From Lycocorax pyrrhopterus obiensis (taxonomy: Eukaryota; Chordata; Aves; Passeriformes; Paradisaeidae): DNA of 64,000 nucleotides. Below the pieces are notes generated by a model. The model searched no databases and was not told the DNA's origin. It saw only the letters and a program-made list of their open reading frames with translations. Positions 37,842-51,506 of this stretch are shown here, one piece after another. Every line of letters begins with the position of its first letter. Within the stretch, counting starts at the first letter, position 1. Location: the NCBI GenBank assembly GCA_014706295.1, contig JACSVZ010000022.1, positions 13,596,830 to 13,660,829 on the forward strand. The letters run 5' to 3'. Position numbers and translations under genes: made by a program.

Positions 37842-39092
37842 TTTTTCATCTACACTTAAAACCTGCCAATTCTTTATTAAATTTACTTACTTAACCTGCC
37901 ATTTCATCCATCGTAGTGAAGCTTTGCTGACACCTCAGCTTAGTTTAGCTTGCTTAAGTGGAACTTTGCTACATTTAAATACACGTGCTCTTGGTGCCAG
38001 GCCCTTAGCTTATTCCAAATCACTGAAGATAAAGTGAGGTACTGTCGATACCTGTACTCTGAGTACAATATTTCCTTATTAATTTGGTCTTGAAGCTGTA
38101 CTAAAACAACTTTTTAATCTCCCCTAGAGAAAATAAATATTAAAATTTCATCTCTCATAACTCCTACGATCCACAGAAAGTGCACTACCAGCAGTGGAGA
38201 TTCCCAAGGGGAGGCTCTGTGACACAAAGGTCACATCAGCCAAGACCAGCCCTTCAGCCACCCTTTGTGTCCCTCAGCTGTGAAAGACCCATGCCTGGGC
38301 TGTGCTGGTGCTTTTTGGTGGCAGGAGCTCTTTATCCTGCTCCTGCAGGAGGAATGCTCTTGGCTCAGTCTATCTGTGACTCTGAGGGAATTCCCTTTAA
38401 CATGAGCAGGGATTGCCAGGGACATGTCAATGCCTCTCATGGGAAGCTTTACCCCTCGAACAGCATGAGGATATTGGAACTTTACTAGGATTTCTGAACT
38501 GTCAGGAAGCAGAGCTATGACTCCCTTGTTAATAGTTAGTGCTAACAGATACACAGTGGGCCTGAAAAGCAGAGTGACTTAAATTGCTCTGAGTCTGTTA
38601 TTATCAGGCTTTGGGGTTGTGGCTTGTGCCTTTTTTAAAAGCAGACCACCAAAAAGGTCACTTCCCACTTCCCTGTTTTTCATTAGTTTTGCATTTAGCA
38701 GGGTTGTTCTTTATTCCTTCCATCCTTCTATTGATCCAGGGGGAGAGGAGGCACAGAGGGAAAATGACAAATGGGCTGCATTTGTCCCTTCCCTTCTGTC
38801 ATTTGTTTCACGGGTAAGTGAGTAGAAATGAAGACAGCATGTTCCACGCCGAGTGCTGAGAGCGCAGAATATGGCCTCCAGCTAGAGCACAAATAATTTC
38901 TATGCATGATGAATCCTTTCAATAACAAGGGCCCTGCTAATGCAGGATCAAATCACAGTCATTAGCTCTTGGCACTGTTCTTAAAATGATACAGAAATCC
39001 AAGCAGCACCCAGCCACGCGCCTGTGCCACATACACTAGCCAGGATTTCAGCTGGCAATTTACTTTTCTCATCAATGTGCTGGTATAATTAG

Positions 39093-39106
39093 AAAAAAAA
39101 AAAAAA
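39093..39106 (+). repeat. A14 homopolymer
   Basis: Fourteen consecutive A residues in non-coding DNA. No retrocopy is recognised next to it. Confidence 0.9.
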
Positions 39107-39844
39107 GCCATCTGATAGGATAAACTCCTCTAAAAGCAATGACCTGCTTAAGGAAACGATGGATTGTTCTGAAATAAGAGGCTGTGGCAGGAATCTATTG
39201 ATGGATGAATTGATTCGAGACCTGTGGCCCTGTGTGATGGGTGATTTTCTATGGCAGGTAACAAACTATTGAAACAAAGCCATATATTCCAGTTCTGATT
39301 TTCAGTCACCAGTGCCTTTTGAAACCATGGCACTCACAGAAGGAGTTACACTCATTGCAGTAAAAAAGCTTTCAAACTGAGTTCAAGCTCTTTGACCGTG
39401 ATCCAGAAGCTTCACAGAGTCATTTAGAAGCACTTCTTGTTGCCTCAAGCCATCTTTTTCTTTTAATTCTTTCGTTATTTTTACATAGTAGTTAAATTCC
39501 TATTCTAATTTATAATACTATTGTTCAGCATTTGATAGGTTGAAAAATTTTGTTAATGTCCTGCAATGTGTAAATTATATATTCTCTTAAAATCCCCAAA
39601 TAATTACTTTGCCTAAGTTAAGCGAACATAGTATTTTATTTTTAAAAAGCACTTTCTTGCAATATTTTTTTTTATTTGCACTTGCTTTCGGTAACTGTGC
39701 ATCCATAAATATATTTTACATTTTATTCTTAATGGATTTTTTCATGAAAAGAAAACCAGTAATTAGTAAAGAGTTCTACTTCGATGGATGCTTCAGTATT
39801 CCCCATGTTACTGTTCTTTAGGGAAGAGTGTATGGCAAAATAGA

Positions 39845-39920
39845 TACTACTATTTTATAAATGAGGTTCACAGAAAATTAAACTTCAGCTTGAACTCACA
39901 CTCTCTCAGTCCAGATAAGG
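39845..39920 (+). mobile_element. possible MIR-like SINE relic
   Basis: The run ctattttataaatgaggttcacagaaaattaaactt...cttgaactcacactc loosely follows the MIR motif order (attttacagatgagg, cacagagaggttaa, gaactcacactc). The match is short and has gaps. Confidence 0.28.
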
Positions 39921-42900
39921 GATGTCCCCTGCCCCCTGTATATATTTTTGGCAGTTAATCCACTCGAATAATTACAACTTTCATAAATTCTCACAGTGCT
40001 ATGGGGTTTGCTAGGTTGATGCAGTGCTGAGATCATGGGTCTGCTCAGGGTTTGTCAAGTTGAAATGGACTCCATTTGTTACCCAATTAAGCTGTAGAAA
40101 AATGCTGTTTAAAGAATTCCCTGGAAGTGCCAGCAGGGCAGTGAGCACATGGCCAGGTTGCCCACCCTGTCTGGAGGGAGCCCCCTGAGTGCAGCTCTGG
40201 GGCCTTTGCTGATGTCTGCCCAAATCAAAGGCAACCTGACAATAAAATTGGCCTTCTAGACTGTGACAAAAAACCTGCTGACCAAGGAATTCCAAAAATC
40301 CTTGGGGCTTAGCTAACTCCAGAAACTTCATTAACATGGAAAACCAGATACTTGAAGGAGGCTGTGCTAGTGATGCACTCTGGTTTAAATTCAGCACAGC
40401 ACACACTGCTGCTTGGATCTAGAAAACACCATCAGATGCTCAGATTTTTCTATCCCAGACTCAGACAGATGACACCCACCCAGGCCAAAATTCAACATCA
40501 AAGATAAAAGTTGGTGCAATGGCCCACTGATACCTTTCCCTGTTGTTCTCTGAATTCTCTACAAACACAGTGCTGAAGCAGCCTGTATCAAACTGAGCCA
40601 AAAAAGAGGATCAAGAGGGATAACATTTTAAAGTTAATTCAATACACACTTTTTTTAGAAAAGAGTTTTTATGGTGCTGCCATGTGATCTCTGGAAGAGG
40701 ATTCTTTTCCCAACCAATTATGCTGACTTTCTGTGCAACCTTGATTAAAAATAGAGGACTTATTTTGGAAGAAAATTCCAAGTGATTTTTATATTTGAAA
40801 AGAGAATGTAATTATTTTTTAAACGCCTTGACTTTTCCTTCATCCAAAAAGACCCCCCAAAAACAAAACAACTCGCCTTAAATGCAACACCTTAAAAACT
40901 GAATGATGACTCACCTCACTGCTGAAATTATAAACCAACTGGACATCATTGGTGACAACCACTGAAAACATCTGTGCTCCTTCTTCTGGGATTTACTACA
41001 AAAACTGATCAGTACAAGAGGGCTCTAAGCAGCAGAAGGGAAATGTGGTGCCTCTAGACAGCTGATTGCACATTTGTGCCTAATGACAAAGCTTATAGAG
41101 CAATAGAACCACTTCTTTATTTAGGAACACTGGATCCTGTTCTGGAAAACACCTTAGCAATCGCTATGTGTAGCTCTCCTCTGTTGCATATTTTATATGT
41201 TCCCTCTTATAAACTAGAATTAATTTGCTGTAATGTAGTATGAAGATCAAAATTAGAACAATATTTTCATCTTCTCTTCAGTCAGTTTGTTTCATCTAAA
41301 AGAAAAATCACAGCTTGAGCTGTGTAATCTCGCCAAAGATAAATCTCAGTTTATTATGTATCAAGACTTCCTGGGAAGCCATTTGGCTGAATTAAGCTCA
41401 TCCTTCCTTTTTTGTGACAACTCATGTCATGACATTAAAGGTCATGTTCCTTCCTTTCTGTCACTTTAAATTATGCCATCAATATCAAGAAGTGATTCAA
41501 CAGAGAATGTAATAAATGCTACAGAATTATTAAAATCATGCTAGGTGGCTGCTTTTCATACATTCCTGCAGCTCCTTTTATGATTTCAGCTAACACTTCG
41601 CATTCTTAACAGGAAAAACAGGTGCCCTGAATATAATAGGAAACAAGATGAGGATGAAAGTCTGGGGAGGAGGAGGAACTCAAATTCCAGTCACGCCATG
41701 CCTATAATCACAGCAATGGCACCACACACGCATTCATTAAGGAAACATTCAGTTACCCTCTTTGCAATCACATTTAAAATGATTTAGCTCAACACTCTAT
41801 CCCCAAAAGCATACATCTGGACTAAAATAAGAAATAAATAATTTAAAGGGATAAATGTTTATTGAAAACATTTGCATCTGGCTCAATCAAGTGCTTAGTT
41901 GTTACTTTTCAGTATCGCTATTTTACTTCCATGTTGTTCTTTGGCTTTTAAATGAGAAATTTAGGTTTCATTTTTCAAACAAAGCACCTTTCTGTTTCCC
42001 CCACCTTCCAGCAGAAAGTCCCAATCTCCTTGCTAGATGACGACTTGGAGTTCCCCACCGGAAACACAAATTGAAGGAATAATCCAACTGTAAGCACAGC
42101 ATTTGTGTTAGTGGTTGTGGAAAACCAACCTGGAGGATTAACTGTGTGTGCTCCCCTTGTCAGAGGAAGCAGCAAGAACTCAGACAGACGGAAATAAAAC
42201 AATATTTTTTATGTGGCTGCAGATTGAGATATGGCTCTTTTCCACAGGTTTAATTAGTATGGAGGCAGAGATTCCCATTTTGTAATTTCTCTTCCTTAAT
42301 TGATTCCTAGTTCTGTTTTTGAGTTAAAATTCTGCATCCAACTACACACATTACACGTCCCAGGAAACAGAAACAAAGTCATTTGAAGAACAGCTGAGTA
42401 GACATGGATAGAGGCGACGAAAGGATTTGTTATTTAAATAATATGAAATACACATAATGAGGGTGTGGGGAGCAGGAATATCAAGGGAAAAGAACCATTC
42501 AGTAGCACTGGAGTTGGAAAGGTCAGGGGGAAAAAAAAGTTCTGTAGAGCACAGCAGTGAAAAGAGGCATGAGAGGCGGGGAAGGGGCTGAGGCAGCAGG
42601 ACAGTGAATAAAGGCTGCCCCAGTGATCTGCAAATTAAAACTTCACACAGACATAACACCTGGAGTCTACCTTGGCCAAGGGACTCTCTGCTCATGCTTT
42701 TCAAGTGAGAAGAACTGCCTGTTCTTTCTACCCAGTAATTACAGCCAACATCACTTTAGAAATTTAGATGGAAACAAAGCACAAGGACATTCTGTGTCTC
42801 CCAGTCAAGCCTCACCTCCACAAAAACCAAGACAGAACCTACAAACTCTTTTGTGTATAGGTCAATTCAGGCAATTCTTAATAAAGTCGGCATTTCAATT

Positions 42901-44023
42901 ATAAAGCCAGCAACTACTCACATGTAAAGTTTTACAGTACTAGACCCACTGAAAAATGACAATGATGCAGAACCATCAAGCTGCATCACAGGCTTAGGTC
43001 TCAAAATATTTGGATTTCATTAGCTCAGCAATGAGGCTTCCAGTGCATGCTAATCGTTCATTAATGCACCTCTCCTTAGAGAGGAGACCAAGTCAAACAC
43101 GTTCCTTCTAGTTTGATTTTAAAGGAACATATATAATATATGTGAACTACGTATAGTTTTGGACCTCAAGAAATAATCAGCAGTAGCTCACTGGGCTGTG
43201 ATATTCTTCAGGGAATCTTACACAATGAAGAGAAAAAAACTCTGAATAATTTACACTAAAATCTGCTTGATTTACAACCTTCTGTTCTATCTCTGTGGGA
43301 GACAGCTATGGCAATGAATCCTTACAGTAAATCTACATTTAACAAAAGAAGTTACTAAGCTCCAAAGACTGGCCAGTCCAACTTAAATAACTCTGACAAG
43401 GAGATAAGTAAATCCCAGAGACTCCAAGAAAGAACACAGAGAGCTGTTACATTATTTGATTTAACTTCAGCCTGGCTAAACCCAAGCCACCACTAGGCTG
43501 CAATGGACCTGACCCTGTTGTGTCAGGCAGATACAGCACAAAGACTCCCAGGCCAAGGATCTTGCAATCAAAGTGAAAAAAAGGATAAAAATGAACACTA
43601 CAATCCAAGGAAAAAGGAAGCAAAAGCACAGCATTAGTGGGGGCTGCAGCAAGCCCTACTAGTGCTAAATTTCTTGCAGCAGGAAGCTTGAAGGAGCACA
43701 GAGGAGGAGAGGAGCACATCCTCCTAGAGGTCATCAAGGAGCCTTTGGCAACCACAGTCAGGCTGCCCCAGCACCTCACACTGAGCTGGGCAACGCTGGT
43801 ATCCCTCCGTGTTCAAAACACCAGATTCGAAAATTTCCACTGATTCTGGAGGCGAACACATAGACTCTGACACAGGGAAAAATGCCCCTGAACAAGCAGA
43901 GCGTTTGCCAGAAGGTAGCAGGAGTAAAGGCTGAGCAACACCCTCAGGTGGTGTAGCCCAACTTTTAGAAAAGATTCCTTCTTAAGAAAACTGGGGACAT
44001 TTAATGCATTTTTGGAACTGTTG

Positions 44024-44038
44024 AAAAAAAAAAAAAAA
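44024..44038 (+). repeat. A15 homopolymer
   Basis: Fifteen consecutive A residues in non-coding DNA. No retrocopy is recognised next to it. Confidence 0.9.
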
Positions 44039-47000
44039 CAAACACCATTTAGGTTCTTAAAATCCTACTGCTTAACAGGAGAGGAATTATTGAATATTCA
44101 TTATCTTCCTGAATTGGAATGAGTGTTGGAAAATGAAAAATCAGGAGATGGCAGAAACAGGGAAAACAGCCAGACTTCCTCTGTGTGAAACATATGTGTT
44201 AGTTTTGTTGAAAAATAAGGAGAAAGAAGTTCTTCAGATTGCAGCCCATGGGTGACTATTTACACGTACAAACCTCACACCGAGCTCCTCGCCTTCCCTG
44301 CAGCCTATTCTTCGGGACCAGCTCAGGCATTAATTACATAAATGATCCCAATGCTCTTCCAACGGGGTGCAGAGATCATCCCACACGTGGGAAGGCAGGA
44401 ATTTGGCCTTGGAGGAGCTCCTGATTGCGGTGGGCTGTTGGGAGTGGTTACCAATGGACGCACAGAGCAGTCGTTCACACTGGGTGGGGTTAGGTGGAGA
44501 TCCCTGCTGATTCTGGGGATGAACAACGCAGACAAGAGCCATGAACGCGGGAGAAGTGTTTGTGATCCCTGAAGAGGCAGCTTTGGGAGGGGTTCTACAG
44601 CCTGAGAGAGTGGAAAGGTCCTTTCCAAGGCTCCAGTCAGTGGTGCTGGGGTTTTTAACCCTGACCAACAAACCGAAATCTTAAGGATCAGCTGTCAGGG
44701 GTCAGCTTTGGAGAGGATGTTTGTTAAAGCTCTTCTCAAACAAAGGTGTGACCGATAAAAATAAAGCAGCTGTTGAAGGGAAGGAATGCAGGATGTGGTG
44801 CTGAAGAGGATGCTGAGAAACACAACTAGGAATGACTGCTCAGGTGGAACATTTGGCTCGTGCAGGGTTTCAATGGCCAAGTTTAGTAAATTGTTTTTCT
44901 CAAGGTACAGAACTTTATCAGAATTGTAGGCACACAGAACTAGAGGCATTCAGATGTGGCTGTCCCACTAAAAAAACTCCAAACCGCTCAGAGGTATTCC
45001 ATAATTTTGTGTTGCTGTTATAATTCAAGATATTTATGAGAGACAGAATATTAGAATTCTGTATTTCTTATGAAATTAATTGTTTTATGAATTGTTATTC
45101 TGATTGGAAGACTGAGTTCTGGAATAGCCTCTCTCCCTTCCTTGGGCATTCTGATTATCTGCAGCGAAAAAGGGCATGGGTGTTTTAAAGGAGATATGTT
45201 TGGGTTCTGCTAAAATACCATGACAACCTTCAGAATTATTCACTTTCAAAGCTATTCCAGAATAATCTGTAAAATAACATCAAATATTTCATACCATTAT
45301 GGCAGAAAATGAAAAGTGTTCCATTTCATGCTTAATTTATTTTGTAATTATAAATCTGTTGGTAAACAGTACCATAATAGGCTTTGCTTTGTGCCCGTTT
45401 TATGCTTCTGAACTCTTAGAGTTTTAATATGTTTTCAATACACAAAACATGATAATAACTGCTCCTGGAAATGACTGGCTGGATGAGTTCATCCCTAAGT
45501 AAATTTTAGCATTAATCACATACACTCGGTACTAAGGGACATTAAAAAAAAAACAGATAGAAAGCAGTCTGGCAATTTTTAAACATCAGAATAATAATAG
45601 AGGTAATAATTTCTAACTAGAACAGTTTAATATTAATTCTACCATAACAATAATCTTTTCCAAAAAAACAGGAAGACAATTTTTAATTAAAACCACTTTT
45701 TTTATAAAAATGTTAAACCAGCACATAGGTGACATCTCACAAAGCCACAGTCTCATATTTTACTTACTCCCTCTGCTGTACTCCTGAAAATGAGAGTTTT
45801 GGTTTTCTCCTGACATATGAGTGAGTGCTTCAGCTTCTTGTTGCTCTTTTTGAAGTTTCACAATCACTTAAGATAGCAGGGGTTGGTATTTAAACATTTA
45901 TATTACCAAAATTACAGCATGTTAATTCATTAACAGACAGCCTTTACTGGATTTGGGGAGGAACACCTTTCATTTTGCTTCTTTGTGGCAGCACATTCTC
46001 CTCCCTAAAGCAGGAACAAGCACTGTCTGTACAACTACACGCAAGTCAATCATCAAAAGAGCCTTCCTATCTATATATGCAAAATATATGTGTAATTAGA
46101 AACCTATTTGGAACAATAGCCTCTCTTCTACGAGTCTTTGCTCGTGTCTGCATTCAGCCTTTGTTGCTGAAGGTATCATCACGCCCTCTACTATTTGTAG
46201 CATACCCTGAGTAATTTCACATTTGCCAAGCTGTTGACAACTTCACCCGCAGCTCCCACAAGAGCTATGGATTTGCAGAACACAGGGATATTGGAACCTC
46301 TATGCCAGCAGAAACAAGCACAAATATTTGCAAGGGATCAGGAAGCCTCCCTTATTGGGTGACAAGCATTAGGAAACCCTGGCTTTGCATGTAAGATAAG
46401 AAGTTCGGTTTACACGGCCTCACACACAAATTCACCCAGGCTGGTATTTCAGCTTAGGTCAAGAGGAAAGTTCAAGTAGTCAGCTCCTTTCTGTCATTAA
46501 ATAATTTATCAGCACAACTGCACGACACAGACCAAGGCTCTTCCATCGCTGCGCCCAGAGTGGAAAATGAAATTCTGCCAGGCTGTGTTTGAGGAGAGCT
46601 GCTCCCCTTCCCGAGAGAGGGACTGAGTTGGGAACACAGATTTGAGGCCAGCCCAGGCAGGTGTTTATGAAGTAGAGTGAGCACTGTGGCAATTTCTCAC
46701 CAAAATCTGTCAGGGCTGCATAATCCTGAGGATGTGCTGTTAGGAAGGGAGGTGGCAACTTAGTGGTGACTCAAATAAATGAAGGCATCGGCTGCACAGA
46801 GCGACTCTAACTGCAGGAGGGAATTCCCTCACAGCCTCCCTCTCCCAGCAAACTGCTCCTAAGAAACAGGCAGGAAGGGACTGCATAATGTAATAGTGCA
46901 ATATATATTTAAAATAGTGTGTAATAACAAATAAAGAATATACAGGTGTGTAGATATAGAAACTGAAGTCAAAATTCAAGCAAGAAGTTCAGGTTCTTTT

Positions 47001-49213
47001 TACATAAACACACAGCCCACAAAGTTTTTAAAAAAAATAATCTCGCAAATATTGTCCTTGATTTGTAACAGAATATTTTATAGAAAATAATTTAACAAGT
47101 AATCTTTCCAGGCTTACTTCTTTCTGTATTTACTGGAGGAGTAAATACCTCTATTTTATATTGATACCTTTCTACATGCAAACATCTGGCTTTATTTTTC
47201 AAATTCCTGTTTATATTCCCTACCTTTTGTTAAGATTTAAAACTGATTAAGATAATGCTTTAGTTCCCATTTTGTTTCTTAGAAACATTTTAATACCTTT
47301 TGATGTCAGGACTATGGCCAAGCTGACAACTTGTATTTTGCTGTATTTTAAACTAACTTCTGTTATCCAGACTAAGGAAAGGAACAGCCACTTATAAGAT
47401 TAAAATTCCATGTTAAACTTGTGCAGTATGGTAAAATACTGATGTTTCAGAACTTGATTGTTAGTTTAGGATCCAATGAAATTATTTTCATTTATACAAT
47501 CTACCAATATATTTATTACATTAATCAAATTATTCCATGTATAACAAGAGAAATAAAAAATGAAATTGCATAATTTCAAAACTTGTCTATAGAGATAAAC
47601 ACATTTAGCAGTTATGCCTATGTGTATTTATCTGCACATGTATATACAAAGCAAAGCTATTAAAGGAAAAAGCCTATTTTACTGGGTAATTTCTTTTCAA
47701 CAAATTATTCTACTAACTCCATGAAAAGTTATGAAAGTGATTCTAATTTATGTATTAATAAAATATGCAAAGAACACGCATGCTATCTCTGTGTTTACTC
47801 AGTACACAGGGATCCTGATAACAGATTTTACTTTGCTTTGCTTTGTCATTTCTTTCCTTTGCTCTCTTCGTAAGAATAGATTTAATTCCAAAAGTCTTTG
47901 TGGAACTATCTCTGCACTATGAAAATGGCATTAAGAAGAATCTTTCAGTATAGGTATGAGGAATTTATTGGTATATTGTGTTTAGAACAGTGTTTTCAAA
48001 AAAGGAACCAATACTTTGTTTGGTGAAAATGCTGGGAATTGTTCCAAGGGAAAAAAAAAATGGAACTAAAAGTTAGCCCTGTCAACTTATAAAAATGTTT
48101 GGATCAGTAACTCTGCTGTGCCTTTAAACATTTGGGGAAATCTAAACTCTAAGTGTGGATTTCCAAGACCTGCAATCTTGACCCCTCAGAGAGGACTTTA
48201 TTGAACTGAAGCACCAGGTTCAGGAGCACAGGAACCTGGATGCCAAAGCTTCTCATTAACACAAAATGTGAATCAAATTTCACTTGTCTTCAGGCAGTGC
48301 AACCCCCCCAAATTGCACCTGACGCCGGGTCTGTGTGGCTAAAACGTACACAGGACTTCAACTGGATTGATTGAGAAAGGCTCTAGGTTTATTTTCCTTG
48401 TATCATCCAAGTAGAAGGTCATTTAAAAATCCTTTAGGCTGTGCATTTTAAATGATTTTGTCATGAGAAATTAATTTACAGGCTTATGGACTTTGCAGAA
48501 ATGATAGATTTCTAAAGGCTTTTTGAGCAGTGAATAATGAACTTTGCCAGCCTCTTCAACACTGACTGATTTAGTTTCCTGAATAAGTGAGGCAAGTGGT
48601 GGTCTTATCTTTGTGCTGAGGTCAAACAATTTCTGATTGGAAGCAGCAAGAATAAAAGACAAAAGTTTCTACCTTCTGACACACCAGAGCTCAGCACAAG
48701 ACCAGATCACTCTCTCATACAGGAACGCAGCTCCATCTGAATGTCTTCAGCAGGAATTCTCAGGAATTATAAACAGGAGACCTTGGCTAAAATCTGGCAA
48801 TGCAAAGCAAGAATTTTATTTCCCCTCCACACTGAAAAAAAAAAAGATGTTTGGGAACTAAAGGCTAAATTTCTTCATATTTTGAAGCAATCCCAGGGTC
48901 AAGTTTTCAATTTTTGAAACAAAAGCTCCTCTAACATTGAAGACTTTGTATCTAAATGCTACCAAGACTAACATTTGGGAATAGTTTTTTCATCCTAATA
49001 TTTCCTTCATTAAATACTCTGCATCAACGCAAAGCAAAGAAAAGATAATTTATACCTCTGACATCAAAAGTTGCTTTAGAGAACTTGACAGTCATGAGGA
49101 GAATTAAATCTGTGGCATCAGCTTGAGCTTGGTAATGGGCCAAAATCTGGAGAGCTTTGATTGTTATCCTAAATTCAAATCAGCAGCCAGCACAACTAAG
49201 GCTAACATTTGCC

Positions 49214-49234
49214 TATATATATATATATATATAT
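49214..49234. repeat. (TA)n microsatellite
   Basis: Ten uninterrupted TA units. The chance frame over it encodes alternating Ile-Tyr. Confidence 0.95.
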
Positions 49235-51281
49235 TTACATATTTCTAAAACTTTTGCTCAGTTCCCACTTTACAGCTCCAAATGTCACCTGTTCCCAGTA
49301 GTCACACCCCAGCCATGTTGCCCCCTACCATTATGCATTATAAATTCCATGATTCTTTAGAATACATGAATTTATAGCCTCACTTTTGTCCCCGACCCAG
49401 CTACACGTTGATGAATGAGATCTCAGACTAGATAGGTAAATAGGAAGAGGGTGAAGGATGGGAGCTTGCAATGTATAATTTATTATAAGCGCCACAAAAT
49501 ACCAGTGCTGAGAGAAAACAAATTATTGGCTTTTCATGCAGTGACCATGAGAAGATGATAAATATTTCATTATATAGTACTCATCAGACATTTGAATAGC
49601 TCATCTGTCCCATTTACGCCAGCTAAAATGAATTCAACCTATCAGTGGCAAATGCATTTTTAATGTTTCTCTACCTTCTGTGGAAGGGGCAGCTGAAAAG
49701 TCCCTCTTCCCCAAGAATCACATTATTCATTTGATTACACACTATAAACTGTTTATTCTCGAAGAGGCTTTTCTTGTTCAAAGCAGCCCTTTACATCTTA
49801 CAAAAATTTCGTGCCCAACGTTCATTCCACTTTCTAGGAAGCAGAAGTTACCAAAGCTGTTTTCCAAGCTGTGAGAACGTGGTCTTTTGACAGGAAAACA
49901 TCTACCTCATACTAAAATTAAAAACATTTGGAAACACCTACGGGCTCTCTTTCCTTCAGAAAAGAAAAGTTGAGCCAAATAACTCCAAGTAGCCTTTTGT
50001 AAGAAATACATTCTTGAAAAATCAGCAATTACCTGAATTAAAAAGGCTCATTTCAGCTGAACTGGTTCCTGTTACCTCTCAAGACTGTGCACATTTGCTT
50101 TCCAATGGAGAGCAGACCTTTCAGAGATATTGAGGAGCTCCAATAGGGACATGAAGTTATAAGAACCTGCTCCAAGTCACTCATAAGAGTGAGTCATTGG
50201 AAGTCCTTGTTGCCAAGTCTCTGTTACCCTCCTTGGAATACAGCAAATGCTGTCAAAGCTCTCTTTATATTGTCTTGCTGCTCTTGACTCCAGTAATATC
50301 AACTATTATGAGCAAAAAAATAAGGCCAAGAAATTTGAAAATCCTGGTTCTAGGTCTCAGTTTACTTCCCAGAATGTACCTCTTGTAGTCATTCAGGCTG
50401 GGAGCCACACTGCTCCTAATCCTAAATAAAACCTTGGATTTAACATGGGCTCCTCTAAATCAGAAATCGAGACTAAAGGATTCAAAAGACATTTATGTCA
50501 ATTCTCTGCTTACCCTTCTGGAACTTCCTATACCAGGAATCATCCAGGATCAGGAGCTATTAACTGCAGCTAGTTAGAGCTGACTTCTAACCCTAAACTT
50601 TTCAGAAATGTAGGAATCAGCCAGAAATAAAGAATGATAAATTCAACTCTACTTATGCCAAACCTATGCTTACATATTTGGGTCTTGTTGAATACCTCAC
50701 TTATTTGGACATGTAGCTTCTGCTTTTCCTAACCCTGTCTTTATTCTGGCCTTTCAAAGCCACTTCTCTCCCCAAAACTTTGCTAACACTGCCTACATTG
50801 AGCTTCCACAGGCAGTTCTTTTCCTGGCTTTATCCCTAGAGATGGAATGGGAAGGAAAGCACAAAGAACTGAGAGTCTTGAAAATACAACTACCAACATC
50901 TATTTAAGGGCTGGCTTTTGGGTTCAGAAACAGGGAATTCGTTTCATTTCTATACATCTCTGATATCCTTTGACTTGCACCACTTATAATCATCCCTCTG
51001 TTGCCATGGTGCATATGAAGCTCTCAATAGCGAGCGGGCTCACTGTCTCTGCACTGACAATAACAAAGAACACAGATGGCCACTGCTATTATTCCCACTC
51101 CCTCTGTGTCCTTGTGCACTCGATGGAGTCTGGAAAGTGTCTGTTTTACTCCACCCATATAATATTGACCACCACAAAAGCTGCTGGAGCAGCAATAACA
51201 AGATGGAGCACAAAGAGTTTCAAAAATTTCTGCCTCCCAGCAACAAAAATATACGAGCCCTTACATCAGAGACAGAGGATC

Positions 51282-51506
51282 CTATAAAGGGGATTGAAAC
51301 AAAGAAAAAAATAGGAGAAATATGCTTTGATAACACCTGCTTAGATGAAGCAAGGTCAGAGAATCAACAGTAACCTGGGGCTGTTGATGGAGCTCGGTTT
51401 TCTGATCCTTCTTTGATGAAATCACCGTTAACATGATGAGTAACGCAAAAAAGGCAAAAACCAGCATTGTGCCAAAAGTCATCAGCTGCCAAACTAGCTG
51501 ATTCAT
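51282..51506 (-). CDS. small single-pass membrane-protein-like ORF, unrecognised
   Basis: A 74-codon minus-strand frame starts with ATG at 51506. Residues about 9-30 (MTFGTMLVFAFFALLIMLTVI) form a compact hydrophobic segment, followed by a basic/polar stretch SSKKDQKTELHQQPQ. That layout resembles small single-pass membrane proteins of the SMIM kind. A CAG|GT donor-like site lies after residue 44 (exon edge 51375, intron beginning 51374), so the coding part could end there. The tail beyond it (VTVDSLTLLHLSRCYQSIF) looks less protein-like. I do not recognise the family, see no clear promoter or acceptor upstream, and the start context is unremarkable. T-rich DNA often encodes hydrophobic runs by chance, so this is only a candidate. 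Confidence 0.22.
   Translation of the reverse strand: MNQLVWQLMTFGTMLVFAFFALLIMLTVISSKKDQKTELHQQPQVTVDSLTLLHLSRCYQSIFLLFFSLFQSPL

Larger units (their letters stand above)
33757..51281. other. non-coding DNA, gene-poor
   Basis: No gene is recognised. The frames at 34.26-34.73 kb (157 codons, minus), 40.0-40.4 kb (131 codons, minus) and 43.4-43.8 kb lack motifs and splice context. Very AT-rich intervals lie at 39.44-39.83, 45.27-45.72 and 47.02-47.70 kb. No CpG island or promoter-like cluster is seen. Confidence 0.65.

Noticed and set aside
38729..38800. gaggaggcacagagggaaaatgac, resembling a MIR core
   Set aside because: Only about 25 bp agree and the neighbouring sequence does not continue the MIR order.
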